Source of the DNA: Phytophthora hibernalis
Lineage: Eukaryota; Oomycota; Peronosporomycetes; Peronosporales; Peronosporaceae
Length of the DNA: 64,000 nt
Assembly: GCA_012656075.1 (NCBI GenBank)
Contig: JAAKBF010000154.1
Location: forward strand, 62,001 to 126,000
Direction of reading: 5' to 3'
Below are positions 33,801-45,981 of the stretch, piece after piece. A program made the translations under genes and the position numbers. The notes under the pieces were generated by a model, which was not told the origin of the DNA, searched no databases, and saw only the letters and a program-made list of their open reading frames with translations. Position 1 is the stretch's first letter, and each line of letters starts with the position of its first letter.

Positions 33801-36800
33801 CCGCCAGTGACGCCCGAGAGAGACTGCCAGCTCCTTTTCTTATCAACAACGACGATTGGTATGCTGAAGTTCGACTGTTCCTTGCCAACGGACAAGTGGA
33901 CCATTGTCTGGTCTTCCAGCCGTTTCAGCGTGAGACCCGAGAAAATTTCATCTCTCTCTAGTTATCCTTACGGCCTTCTTGCTATCGGGTCCAGTTTGGC
34001 GCACCTCAATCTCCGAGATATCGACGGATTTATGTCTTCGCCGCTCCAAATGCCATTTGCAACTCTCCGAGGGCAATCTCTCGGTTCTCAACTGCCTTCA
34101 AAGGCTTTTCCTGCTCATCACCCAATCACGCTGATGTACTTGCTCGCTCGTGGGTCGTTCCAGACGCTAGAGAAAATTCTTGATCACGTGAAGGCGAAGA
34201 TTATTGAGCACGAGGAAACATGTTATCTGCGGATGGATGATGATACAGCGTTGAGAACTCTTCCTTTGCTGTCGTTGTCCCAGTTGCTTGGAGAACCCTC
34301 ATCTTCGAATAATGTGGTCGATGAACGGTCAGATGTGTATACGAGAGGAAAGGCAAGTAAGGGAAACAGATCCACCGCAGTGCCGACAACCCCAGCCAGA
34401 GCAAGCGATCTATTTGCGATGGATTATGGGTCTTCTCGTATGTACGGGGCAAGTGGAGGAGGAGCCGATCGTGCCGATATGCTATTCGCCCCTCAAACGA
34501 TTTCGTCGGATGCCTCAAGCGCCACTCAAGCCACTGCACAGTCAAAGTCCAAGCTGGAATCAGACATTTTCTCAAAGTTTTTCAGCGATCACAAGGCCTC
34601 ACTTACGTTTATGACGACGCTGGAGACGAAAGTATTCCTCACTATTGTTAACGGCCAAGGGAAAGCCATGGGTTGGGAGCGCGATAGCAGCCGCCAAAAG
34701 GATGAGGCTGCCCTCCGATTTCACGCCTCTTTGCTGTGGCCAATGGAGCCACCAGCAAATGAAGAGTCTGCTCAGTCTGCAACGGTAGACCCAGAATCAC
34801 CCGAGCAGCAACCAAGTGATGGTGTGACTGCACCAAAACCGAGTAATGTTGCCGTTGCTGGACTTTGCTCGGAGCAAGTGGCTTGGGGAGCACTCAGTGA
34901 TTTTCAGGCAGAGTTACTCCAGGAGTGTTTTCCAGCGTCAACAATGAGCTGGAAAGAGATGCGATATTTGCGACTGCCATTTTGGTTGAAAAGCTCGACT
35001 AAGCTTGTACAGTTTGCAGAGAAGGTGGCACAGTGTGAATATGCAGTGAATCGCGATCCATTTGCAGTTGCTGTTTTCTATGTATTGCTGGGTAAGACAA
35101 GGCTGCTGGTCAGCTTGTTCAAGATGGCGCATGAGTCCCGTATTTCTGAGCTGTTGAGTAACAATTTTTCGGATCTACGCTGGAAAAATGCTGCCATTAA
35201 GAATGCCTACGTGTTGAAGACAAAGCAACGCTACGAGCTCTCGGCAGCGTTTTCTACTCGGCGGAAAGGTTACTGAAGCAGTCTCAGTGGCTGAGCAAGC
35301 GGATGAGACGCTTGTACTATCATTTCTCATTGCTCGGATTTCGGAAAAATGGGATCTTGGGGGCCAAGATGACTCGTCAAGTAGTACTGGAATGGATTTC
35401 GCGCAAGCATCGTTAACTGGCCTAAGTACTAATCTTCGAGGACTAGCTGGTAGTTCTGCACGAAGTGTAGACATTGAGCCAGAGCCAAAAACCGTGTGTA
35501 TTGACTTTCTCAACACCACTGTATGGGAGAAGGCTTCTAAGCGTGGAGATGTCTACATGTGTTTCCTAGTCAAATACTTTCTGGGGGAGACGAGCAATGC
35601 AATCGATATCTTGGTGACGCCACCAGTTGAGGAAATGCAGAACGTGTTCAGCGTCTGCGAAAGCTCCGGTGTCGGTCCTTCCAGCATGTATTGGTCAGCA
35701 TTTGGGAAGAGTCTATTGGGTGCGTGTGACCTTGTTCGCTTTCTTCGAAAGACAATTGTGCCGATGAAGTTAGCGTTGAAGGAAAAGATTGTGAGACTCA
35801 ACACCTCAGCTATGCTTCGTATGCAAGATACGGGTCTTGGAATTTGTGCATTGATCCATCAGCGTGATGCCGCCACCTTTGTTCAGGAGTTCCGCCGTGA
35901 GCGTGCCAACAGCGCAGAGTCAGCAGCATTTCTTGGGTGTCGTCAGCGCGTTGTGATTGCAGCGGTGGGAAACCAGGTTGACTTTTGTACGCCACATTTT
36001 TAAAATCAATGCGAGAGGCGATGACAGCGCCTGCTAGTCCGACTTCCAGTACAAGGTTTGACCTAGAAGATCGACTGAACGAAGAGATACAATGCGTCGT
36101 ACGGCGTGGGGGAGATTTTTCTTTTGCAGGGTTCCAGAAACGAGTAAAGATCATTTGGAGCACAGGGTACGATCCGCTGTAGTGGAGTCGTTGGTCCATT
36201 CCGGTCGACTTGCTGCGCTGGATTTCCTGATCTCTGGATGGAAGCTAGGGAGTTTGCAACCCGATTTCGCTTTTACTAGCCCGCTTCCCCGCTTCGTTGA
36301 GGTTATTGCGGAAGGTGTCGCGACTGTCGCTTCTGGGGATCTCATGTCTGCTGCTACTGACTGCTTGCACACGCGCAAAATTGACCAGACGTGCTCGAAT
36401 TTACTAGCCATGGCGACACGGCTCCTGCTTTGGCTGCAGTACTTTTATCTGAAACCTGCGAAGCAACGGGCGACTCTGCCGAACCGCGAATTTGTTCGTG
36501 TCGCGGTGGCGGCAGTCCACAGTGTAATATGCATTTGTTGTCGGTATTTGAAGAATCCGTGCTGCTTGTATCGTGTGCTCGGTCTCATTTTCCCACACAA
36601 GGAAGGACTGTCTTCAAACTCGGAAGAAGCACTGAATGAGATCGCTGGGGGCGATATCTGTGTGAACTGTGCCTCTTTTCGTCGTTCAACAACACCACCA
36701 CCGAATGTACTGGGCACATCTTCACTTCAGCAGGATATTCCAGTGCTTTACCAGGCGGTGTGCATGTTGGAGCTAGAGCTGGATGAGTTCACGGCCGCAG

Positions 36801-39196
36801 TGAAGACGAGCAGGTTGCATCGTCCGATGCCATCGCGTGATTTGCCAACTCCACTTTTCTTGTATTGCTCGTATTGGGGACTGGTATTGATGATGGCGGC
36901 AGGCGCCATGCCAGCTCACCTCTCTAAAATCATGGGAGAAGGAGCATCTTCCACCGTGGACCTATCCAAAAGCTCGTGGAAGCGTGGGGGAATTATGGCA
37001 ATCGACTTGCTACTTCTGCAGTGAAACATTTACTGTGTGATCTGGCAGGATTCTTTTTCAGCCCGTTCTCGATTTCGCAGCCTCCATCGAGTCCGGGAGG
37101 AGCGATGGCAACTCCAAGCTCTATGGGGTCACCTCGAGCGTCTTCTTCACCAACACGAGGAGGTATCACCGGAAGTCCTCGTGTATTTTTTCAGATGGTC
37201 CAGGATCTCCTCCATCGCCACAAAACATTGGCCGTGGTAACAGGCGGCAGCTGCTGAAGTGTGAATGTGAACGCTGCCCATGGCTTCTGCTTGTGGAGCT
37301 CTTCACGGACAAAAATGAACTCCTACTTCGTCTTAATGCACAGCTAGAATGCTGCAGCGAGAAGATCGACGCAGAAGTTCGATGGGGACGACTGCCTGAA
37401 CCTGCTTCAAGGAAAGCTGCATTAACACGCTCTCAAAAGCTGCTTCTGTCTAACGTCGCGGAGAACGCTCAAACCTTTTCACGTGCCGCGAACCTTACAG
37501 ACCAACTCAAACGACGTATGACGTCAATGCCCACGACTGGTGCTACTGCAGCTGTTCACGTCCAGTGCGTGTACCGGAGCGAGACCAACATCAAAGCAAT
37601 GTGTTTCAATCGTGCCGCCGGTGAAGACGCGGAAGTGAGTGTGTGCAGTAGTAAAGGTATTTTCCGCGCTAGCTGCATGGACTATGCCGACGGCTCTCGT
37701 TTCCAGTTTAAGGGGATGTATGGTACGCCACAAAATTCATCGTTCTTCCCGTCCGACTCAACTCAGCCTTCCCCAGTGAAAGGAAGACAAACCTCAGACG
37801 GTGGTAATTTTGGCAGTGGCCGCCGAGAGTTGTCCCCATCAAACATCCTGAGCACTCGAAGTAATGGACCCTCATCGCCTCTTCGAAACCCAACCCATTT
37901 GCTTACGTCGCCATCCGAACCGAAGTTAGCGAGCTTGAAGCCTACTGCTGTGACTTCGCACCCGTTCTTGCCGCTCTTCGTGTCGGGAAACCACAAAGGT
38001 CGTGTGCATTTGTGGTCATACGACCGTCTCAGTGCTATCTGCGCGTTCCAAACCAAGGACGTTGTGGCGGTACGCAGCTCATTTCGTAGAAGTATGCGTA
38101 TGTATTGTTATTGCTAACGATGTTGTTGTGTTTGGGTCACATTCAGCCATATCCAACAAGTCCGTCGATGCTGTCAGGCTGGCGAAGCATCAAAGCACTT
38201 GAATTCGACAGTCTCGGGCAGCAGGCATGTATCGACTGTGTCATCATAGCTTCAAAACAATGTTGCTGATGACTGAATGATGTTCTGCTTGATGCTGTTT
38301 GCAGCTTGGTGCTGTTGATGCGATGGGGCATTTGTTCCAGTGGAAGTTCTCCGAGTTGGACCGAGTGCCATACTATCGCGAAATAGTGGTGAGTACCCGA
38401 CATCTTGACAATATGATGTTTCAATGGTGACTAACTAACTAACTGCATTGGATGTGCTCAGTGTCATGACAAAGGAGCGAAGGGGCTAGCGTTTCTCAAT
38501 TCAAGCAGCAGTATCGCTACCGTGGGGTTATCGTCCGAGTAAGTTCCTGCTTTTGCAATGCTGGGTGGGTATTGAAAGGACTAATGATGTGTGGCAGGAG
38601 GAGAAATGTGTGCGTGTGGGATACACTCCTGCCGAGCTCGAAGGCGCTCGTTGCAGCTCCGGCTTGCCACCCTGCAGGTGCCACCTCAGTCGCGTTCTCG
38701 TCGACCCACCAGTTACTCATTACGGGTGGTGCCGGTGGTGCGCTGAGCATTTTCGACATGAGACAGCGTCGCGTCCTGCACACAATTTCAAATGCACACG
38801 AGACCCCGATCAAGATATTGGCGCTGCACCCAAGTGGCGACTGTGTACTCTCCGGATCCGCTGGTGGCGATGTCAAGATTTGGACCCTGCCGATCTTCAG
38901 AGAGGTTGCGTTTTTGAGCAAAGTGCATGTCAAGCCATCGTTCCTGGGTGACGCTGCCACAAACTTTCTAGGTGATGCTGCATCGAACGTGGCAATCAAT
39001 GTGGTACGTACGTGCTTTTGCTTTTCATATTCCTCCGGAATCGGATCATGTTAAACACCTTCTGATCTTGTCGCTGCAGACAAATTCTTCGTGGGGAGTG
39101 ACGGATGCAGTGGCCACGAAAGACGCGTTCTTCACGAGCGGTACAGATGGCTCGATCCAGCGTCTCAAAGTACCCTCGCTAGGAACACGATTTTAG
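30848..39196 (+). CDS. DMXL2: DMXL/Rabconnectin-3 (Rav1-like) WD-repeat regulator of V-ATPase
   Basis: A giant gene of about 8.3 kb. The start is MVFRLEESIAAV at 30848. N-terminal WD repeats (GRFAATAGKHDRIVKLWS, LAHTRALVSMTW) lead to the Rav1 core (RYLRLPFWLKSSTKLVQFA, RDPFAVAVFYVLLGKTRLL, NNFSDLRWKNAAIKNAYVL). C-terminal WD repeats follow (FVSGNHKGRVHLWSYDR, LITGGAGGALSIFD, GDCVLSGSAGGDVKIW), ending at 39196. Rav1/DMXL is the scaffold of the RAVE complex that assembles the vacuolar/endosomal proton pump. The frame is broken near 31619, 35252, 35985, 36166, 36969 and 37188; most breaks are repaired by one base in a homopolymer. One junction near 32120-32340 is unclear. Introns are seen at 32445-32510 and near the 3' end, one with a GC donor (GCATGT after CAGCAG, about 38227). 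Confidence 0.87.
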
Positions 39197-39331
39197 GCAC
39201 GTTCGCACGTGTTGAACAACAACCAATTTGCACACAATCCCGTTATAGTAGTTTGAAGAGTCTCCTGCAAGAGTCGCGATCCTTTGCCGGTGAACGGGCA
39301 CGGACCATTTTCCAGTTTGACTTCAAGAAGC

Positions 39332-41655
39332 ATGGGACCAAAGAAGCCGCTGGCAAGCTCGCCCGTGAAGAAGAAGTTGAAGGACCACTCGAAGAGCGCC
39401 ACGATCCCGAATGGAGATGGCCATGATAAGGAGCGTGGAACCGTAGGAGGTGTCGGTGGAGGAGGTGCTGGTGGTGGAGGGGTAGCAGGGGACGGCTCTG
39501 TATCAAGCGCGGGGCCAGACAACGAAGATATGGATGCGTACCATGAACCAGTACGTGGAATTTAATGCTGCTGTTGCTTTGTCTGTAGTTCTGACGGTTT
39601 GCAATGGTGTTGATGCAATAATCAGGTGAAGAAGATCGTGATTCCCGATAACCAACTAAAGCTGTCACCACAGGAGTTGAATGAGGAGTTCTCACGTGTA
39701 CTTACAGCGAACGACCCGAACGTGCCCAACAATATCACGAAATATAACTACAAGGAGAGGACATACAAAGTTGATCCACCCGGACCAGGAGACCATCTAT
39801 ACGTACACCTCTGTTGCGATGGCAGCATGATTCACAAGGAATCCGAGGATGCCAAGACTCAAGCTGCCTTCGATCAAAAATATGCCGAGGAGGAGAAGGA
39901 AACGCGAGAGCTGGCTATCAAGCTGGCAAAAGAGGAAGCGGAGGCAAAAGGCGAGAAAATTGATGAGGCTGCACTGCAATTCGAATCGGGCAAGAATCAG
40001 TTCAACTACAGCGAGCGTGCGGCACAGACGTACACCAACCCATCGCGAAAACGCGCCGTTGAGACGGAGCCACCGCCAGTTGTGAGCTTTATGGCTACCG
40101 TAACGCAATGGGAGATCTACGATACCTTCATGGATGCCTACGAACAGCATCAACGAGAGCAGCTTCAACTGCAGAAGGTGGCGCAAAAGAAGGATAAGGA
40201 CGAAAAAGACGGTGGGGGCGCTGCAGCAGTCGGTTCAGAGCTACTGGCTGCAGCCCCAACAGCAGCAGCCAGCGGCGGTGGATCTAGTGGTGGAACCAAG
40301 GGAAAAGGCGATGACATGGTTCACTCAGCAGCAATGGGGAAAACGCTTCGTATTATTGAGCGCATGGCTAACCAGAATGCAGACGATGAGATATTCAACG
40401 ATTTCAAGTATTGGGAAGATGCTAGCGATCAGTTCCGTGAAGGTGAGGGCTCGTTGCTGCCGCTGTGGCGCTTCTCCAGTGAGCGCGCCAAGAAAAAGCA
40501 GGTGACAGCAGTATGCTGGAATCCACGTTTCGGCGACCTTTTGCGATTGGTTTTGGCTCCTACGATTTTCTCAAACAGGGAAGCGGTGTGATTTGCTGCT
40601 TCTCGCTCAAGAATGCATCTCACCCCGAGTTCACATTTACTACTGAGTCGGGTGTAATGTGTTTGGACTTCCACCCACAGCATGCTGCACTATTAGCTGT
40701 AGGGTGTTACGACGGCACCGTTCTGGTCTATGATGTACGCAGCAAGACAAACCGACCAATCTACGTGGCCACCATCAAGACAGGCAAGCACACGGACCCT
40801 GTTTGGCAAGTGAACTGGCAGGAGGAAGACCTTGCGAAGGAGCTAAACTTTTACTCGATCTCGTCCGATGGACGAGTGGCCAACTGGATATTGAGCAAGA
40901 ATGAACTCAAGATGGAACCCGTTATGCAGCTGAAGCTGGTGGCCGCGGCCAAGGATGACCCAGAAGAGGCTTCATTATCTGGACTTGCTGGTGGATGTTG
41001 CTTTGACTTCAACCGCTTCAGCGAGCACCTTTTCATCGTTGGCACGGAGGAAGGAAAGCTGCACAAATGTTCAAAAGCGTATTCGGGACAATATCTCGAG
41101 ACGTATGCAGGTCATCACATGGCAGTGTATGCTGTGCGTTGGAATCCGTTCCACGAGCGAGCATTTCTGTCCTGTAGTGCTGATTGGACCGTAAAGCTGT
41201 GGGATCATAACTTGCCGGAGCCCATTATGTCCTTCGACCTCGGAAATGCTGTTGGTGACGTGGCGTGGGCACCATATTCGTCAACTGTATTTGCTGCTGT
41301 CACCAGCGATGGTAAAGTGCACGTGTTTGACCTAGCGGAGAACAAGAACGAGCCGCTGTGTGAGCAGAAGGTCGTGAAGCGCGCTAAACTCACGCACCTG
41401 GCTTTCAACTCTCAGGATCCTATTGTGCTAGTCGGAGACGACCGTGGCGGTGTCAACTCGCTAAAACTTTCTCCCAATCTGCGCAAAATTATTGGTTCTG
41501 GAGACGAGGATGGTGGGCCCGCTGCAAATGGAAGTCCTCCCGACGCAGTTGTTAGTTCTACTGCCGAACTACGCAACGTGAAAGCACGATTCAAGAAGGA
41601 ATTCGAAAAGATTGACAAGCTCCTGAGCGCAAACGATAACAAGGTAGAGCGGTAA
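39332..41655 (+). CDS. DNAI1: Axonemal outer-arm dynein intermediate chain 1
   Basis: Exons 39332-39550 and 39626-41655. A Lys/Gly-rich N-terminus precedes a conserved region (IPDNQLKLSPQELNEEF, NPSRKRAVETEPPP, ATVTQWEIYDTFMDAYE) and a WD propeller (SGVMCLDFHPQHAALLAVG, CSADWTVKLWDHNLPEPIM, GDVAWAPYSSTVFAAV). DNAI1 sits at the base of the outer dynein arm and its presence implies motile flagella, hence zoospores. A frame change at the TTTT run 40539-40542 is repaired by one T (giving FGDLFAIGFGSYDF). The start codon lies 136 bp after the DMXL stop on the same strand. Confidence 0.92.
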
Positions 41656-41987
41656 GGAACAGAGAATGCCAAGGTAAGAGTATAGTGTGCGTGGAGATCT
41701 TGACATCATCATCGCCGCTGAAGGCATTTTAGATGCATTGCTCAATGGAGACACTGAGGCAATCTACCACTGTAGTAATCGCATTCTGCTAGTGACACGC
41801 TGCCATCCGCGATGGCTGCGCATTTCTTGCAATGGAATGCGTTGCCTCGTATTGAAGTTCTCAGGCGCTACCTCAGAAAACGAAAGTCAAGCACGAGTAT
41901 GATGATTCACTGGTCAATTTTCGGTTCCTTCTGCCTGTCAAGCAGACAGCACCTGCTTCCAACCTCACTCACTCGCGTATCGTCTCT
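41656..41987. other. Intergenic stretch between convergent DNAI1 and GDI genes
   Basis: About 330 bp between two stop codons. I see no repeat, RNA gene or credible coding frame. Confidence 0.45.
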
Positions 41988-43375
41988 TTACTGGTCCACG
42001 TCGGTCGAGTCGGCGTTGATGTTCATGTCGAGGTCCTCGCCAGTGATGCGCTTGTACAGGTCCAGCACGTCCTCCGACGTCGTCTCAAAGTGGCTCGTCG
42101 GGTCGTAGGAGGCACTGATGAAGCAGTTGTCCTCCTTGCCGTCCGCCACGGGCTCGTACATGTCCGTGATGGCGTCGAAGCGCTCGAGGTACGGGCCCAG
42201 CAGCTTGACGCCGGGCTCGAGCTCCTGCAGCGGCACGGAGGTCTCAGCCAGCGTGCTCACAATGGCGATGTAGATGCCCTGCGGCGCGACGCAGTGGGCC
42301 GACGACACCACCGCGACGTAGATGTCGTTGTTGCGGCCAGCCTGGGCGGCGGGGATGATGATCTGCAGCGACTCGGCGTCGTTCGAGTTGGGCACCGGGT
42401 GGTTCAGGATGAAGATGGAGCGGACGGCCACGCCGTTCTTGCGCACCTTCTGCGCCGGGAAGTAGGACGGGTCTCCGATCACGAGCTTGGCCTTGGCCAC
42501 CTCGTTGTCACACTTAATACCCCAGGCCTTGCCGTCCTTGTCCATCAAGATCTCGTCCACCCCGCGGTTGAGCATGAAGGTACCTCCGTTGATGGCACAG
42601 AGCCGCGAGAAGCTCTCAGGCAGACCGCCCAGGCCGTACAGCGGGTAGATGTACGGGGACTTGCCGTAACGCTCCAGCGAATAGGCGTAGAGCTTGATAG
42701 CACGCACCGTCTCAATAGCAGGACGCTTGTGGTACGTCTCGTCGCGCATGAGCGCCATAGCGTGGCCCATGAAGCTCTGCGTGTTGGCGTCCACGCCGTA
42801 CTTCTCGAAGAGTTCACTCATGGGCTGCGTGAACAGGTCCATACCCTCGTACGTCTTGGGGTCGTCCTCCTCGTAGTTGTAGATGTACATGATGAGTTTG
42901 CGGAACTTGCGCTTCTCGAACATGCCCATGAGTGACGAGCGTAGCGCCTCTTCCCCTGTAGCGGGGACCTTATAGGTGCGTCCCCTTTAACGACATAGCT
43001 ACCGTCTACGTTCTTAAACTCAAGGTACCGCGTCACTTTCGTGTGCAGCAGCATCTTGACCAGCTTGCCGCACGCCATGATGAACTTGGGCACCAGGTCC
43101 ACGTTGTAGTCGCGGTCAGCGCCCAGGTCCTCCCTCGGCTCCTGCTCCGGCTTGAACTTCTTGTACAGGTTCGTCAGGTTGGGCGACGCGCACTCGCCGC
43201 CGTAGTACGCGTTGCGGTCCACCACCAGCACCTTCTTGCCGTTCACAGCCAGCAACCCGCTCAGGATGCACTCCTTCAGGCCTGTACCCAGCACGATCAC
43301 GTCGTACTCGCCGTCCGCCAGCGCCTCGGTGCCGCGCGGCAGCCGCGAGAAGTCCAGCTTGCTCTCCTCCGCCAT
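41988..43375 (-). CDS. GDI1: Rab GDP-dissociation inhibitor
   Basis: The N-terminal FAD-fold-like region has YDVIVLGTGLKECILSGLL, then LVVDRNAYYGGECAS, and the Rab-binding platform DYNVDLVPKFIMACGKLVKML and GMFEKRKFRKLIMYIYNY. Later come YPLYGLGGLPESFSRLCAI and GDPSYFPAQKVRK. GDI extracts GDP-bound prenylated Rabs from membranes. Length about 463 residues fits GDI rather than the longer Rab escort protein. One frame change at the CCCC run 42982-42985 (GGGG on the coding strand) is repaired by one base (giving VVKGGRTYKVPATGEEAL). The gene is otherwise a single exon. Confidence 0.95.
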
Positions 43376-43675
43376 GGTTAGTGTCTTGTGTCGCTCTTCT
43401 ACTTTTCGACTGTGAGGGAGATCCTTGGAAGAAACCAGACGTACCGTTTAGGAGATTTAGATGAAACGTGGGAATTAATACCCGGGGATATAGACTATCT
43501 GGATGAACACTTTTGCATAGATTCTACCTGTGATATCTAATTTACAGAGCATATAACATTCTATTACGTTACTATTGTTTCTGTAAAATGCTGTACTGCT
43601 GCGTGGTGCAGGATCTGTCAATTTATATCAGTTACACCTCCACACCAGGTTAAAAAACGAGTTAATCCACAAGAC
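43376..43675. promoter_or_regulatory. Divergent upstream region of GDI and ARP4-like genes
   Basis: A 300-bp AT-richer spacer between two divergent start codons, presumably containing both promoters. I could not identify specific binding sites. Confidence 0.35.
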
Positions 43676-45000
43676 ATGTACTGCGGAGATGATGTGGAGG
43701 CTGTGGTGGGCGACGTGGGCACGAGTCTGAGCAAGTTCGGGTTGGCTGGAGAGGACACGCCGCAGCTGGTGCTTCCGAGCGTCGTGGGGCGTCGTCCGCC
43801 TTCTGCATCCGACGCGTCGCCTTCTTCTGCGGTGCTGGGGGATCTGTGGCATCGACGCGATCTGGAGGTGGTGCGGCCTGTGGAGAACTGCGCGGTGGCC
43901 AATTGGGACGCGCTGGAGAAGGTCTGGACCCACGCCTTCGAGCGACTGCACGTGGATGCTGCGAGCCACCCGGTGATCACGTCGGCCGCCTCGTGCTTCG
44001 CCAACGACGCGCTGCACAACGCGGCGTCGCGGGACGGCGAGAAGTACCTGGAGATGATGTTCGAGACGTTCCAAGTCCCAGCCTTCTACATGGCCAGGAC
44101 GCGGTGCTGGACGCCTTCGCCTTCGGGCGTTCGCTGGCGTTGGTGGCTGAGATTGGTGCAGGAGCGTCACGCGTCGTGCCTGTGTACGACGGATACGCGC
44201 TGGAGAGACCGGCGCAGTACTCGTCAGTGGGGTGCAATCAACTGTCCAAGTATTTGGAGCACTTGGTGAGTACGCAGCCAGAAAAAGTGACGGTGAGGCC
44301 GAGAGGCACCTTTACCAGGAAGATGAACGTGCAGACGGGAGTGTTGGAGACGACTCCGTTGACGGGGGAACCGATGCCGACGAGCTACCTCAAATATTCA
44401 ACAGCAAATTTGTTCCGCGATATGCGGAGACCACGTGCGTGATGTCGCCGACACCGCTGGATGTTGAGCATTTGGACTCGCCTGGTCAGGACCAGACGTC
44501 GTCGGAACTCGAGCCGTTGGATATTACGGAACAGCAGTATGAACTTCCTGACGGGCAAGTGGTTGTTCTGGGCAAAGAACGGTATGAGGTCCCCGAGTTT
44601 GTCCTGCATCCGAAGACCTTCGGTGGCGCCGTGCTCAAGAATGAGCAGCATGCTGCCGCAGCGGCGAAGGTTGTGGCCAGGGCTACACCGCATGCTCTAC
44701 GACGCGGTGCAGCTTTGCGACGCCGACCTGCGGAGAGATATGCTGACCAATATTATCCTGTGCGGTGGAGGCAGTCTTACCCCCGGAATCACGGAGCGGT
44801 TGCACACCGAGCTCACGAAGATCGTGCCCAGCACGTTCAAGATCCGCTTCACGACTGTCACGAAGATCGAGCGGCAATTTAGCGTATTCATCGGCGGGTC
44901 CATTTTGGCGTCGTTAGGTTCTTTCCAGCAACTGTGGGTCTCTAAGCGCGAGTTTGACGAAGTCGGGGCCCATGCGCTGTGCGCGGACCGATTCACTTAG
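43676..45000 (+). CDS. Actin-related protein, ARP4/BAF53-like
   Basis: The protein follows ARP4: start MYCGDDVEAVVGDVGTS with KFGLAGED, then HPVITSAASCFAN, QVPAFYMA, RVVPVYDGYALERP, NIILCGGGSLTPGITERL and the C-terminus QFSVFIGGSILASLGSFQQLWVSKREFDEVG. The WVSK(R/Q)E(F/Y)(D/E)E ending and Gly-Gly-Ser-Ile-Leu match nuclear ARP4, a shared subunit of INO80, SWR1, NuA4 and SWI/SNF complexes. The frame changes near 44094, 44424 and about 44680; the first two are repaired by one added base, the third needs a net change in the other sense. The middle insert (HLDSPGQDQTSSELEPLD) is acidic and lineage-specific. ARP8 or conventional actin are less good fits. Confidence 0.82.
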
Positions 45001-45395
45001 ACCAGCAGCGCAGCAGCCGGGTATGAGAGTCGCTCTGCACGTGGTGGTAACAACTAAATGCCGCGTTTTGTCCAGGTCAGTGCAGGTCGTTTGATTCTCA
45101 ACGCCGTGTCAGTTTCTTGGCGTCAACAGTATTCAGGTGAAGGACGATGAACGACGCTGAGCAGCAAGAGGCCATAATCCAGCTATTCTCGTGCGAGGTA
45201 AGGTGTCATCTCCTGCGCCAGCACGCTATTTGAAGGCAGGTGAACTTTGGAGCAAGCTACCAGCTCAAGCTCATAGTCGCAGTTCTATTTCGACAAACCA
45301 GCGTTGGCTCCAGGCTAAGAGAGAAACCGAGCCACTCACTCCTCAACTTGCCGAGTCCTCTCCACCTTCCAGCCCCGTTCGCCGACTTCAAGACC
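45001..45395. other. Spacer upstream of the SPIRAL1-like gene, with a possible short 5' exon
   Basis: About 395 bp. A short frame beginning ATG at 45147 (MNDAEQQEAIIQLFSCE) ends at a GTAAGG donor near 45198, and an acceptor GGCAG at 45236-45240 opens a frame that stays open into the SPIRAL1-like gene. It could be a noncoding leader, a small upstream frame or a longer N-terminus. I favour a leader because the ATG at 45396 has a strong ACCATGG context. Confidence 0.35.
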
Positions 45396-45817
45396 ATGGC
45401 TCGCTCCGGCTACCAGGTGACCCAGAACGTCGACAATTTCCTGCGGGACAAGCCCAGCACCCGGCTGCACGCACCGCCAGGAGGAGGCTCGTCGGTGGGC
45501 TCGCTCATTTACGGCGGAGGAGACGGTGCGAGTCCGTTCGCTGGTCACGAACGTCACTCGACGCGCCGAAAGGTGGAGAGTCCCGAGGTGGCAAACCCTA
45601 CGCAAAGGACAATCGCCGCGGCAGCTACAACGATGCACCCAGCAACTTCAACCCGCCTGCGGGCCAGCAACCTCAGCAGGTGGCTCGTGCGGGCGGTTCG
45701 TCTTCAAACCAGTACGCTAGCGGCTCCAACCAAAATTCTGGCAACGTGCTCACCGATCGTCGCATTACTCGGATTCACGCTCCTCCCGGTGGCGTGTCCT
45801 CGATTCGCTTCGGTTAG
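45396..45817 (+). CDS. SPIRAL1-like microtubule-associated protein
   Basis: A small basic protein (about 140 aa) whose two ends are related: near the N-terminus NVDNFLRDKPSTRLHAPPGG followed by GSS, and at the C-terminus GNVLTDRRITRIHAPPGG followed by VSSIRFG. The plant SPIRAL1 family has the same (N)F.TDRPSTK(V)HAAPGG.SSL motif in both termini and binds cortical microtubules and plus ends. The middle is Gly/Asn/Gln-rich and disordered, as in that family. One frame change at the AAA run 45569-45571 is repaired by one A (giving STRRKGGESRGGKPYAKD). Confidence 0.75.
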
Positions 45818-45981
45818 AAAACGTTAGCTAGCACCTATATGATCAATGAAAGCGACATCGTATTAGCCGCAAACATGTTTGTTGACCCACAACAAAATCG
45901 TAGAGCTAGCATGGAAGGCTGCAAAGGCAGGAGCATGCTATTAAGAAGACAAGAGGGTGATATCAGCGCAAAAGTGCGCAC

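Noticed and set aside
31612..37260. DMXL region as several separate genes
   Set aside because: Pieces align in order to one family and adjoin through single-base homopolymer changes or ordinary introns.
42090..42935. 281-codon plus-strand frame opposite Rab GDI
   Set aside because: Antisense shadow of a GC3-biased gene; composition (Val/Arg/His-rich) is typical of such shadows and GDI on the other strand is unambiguous.
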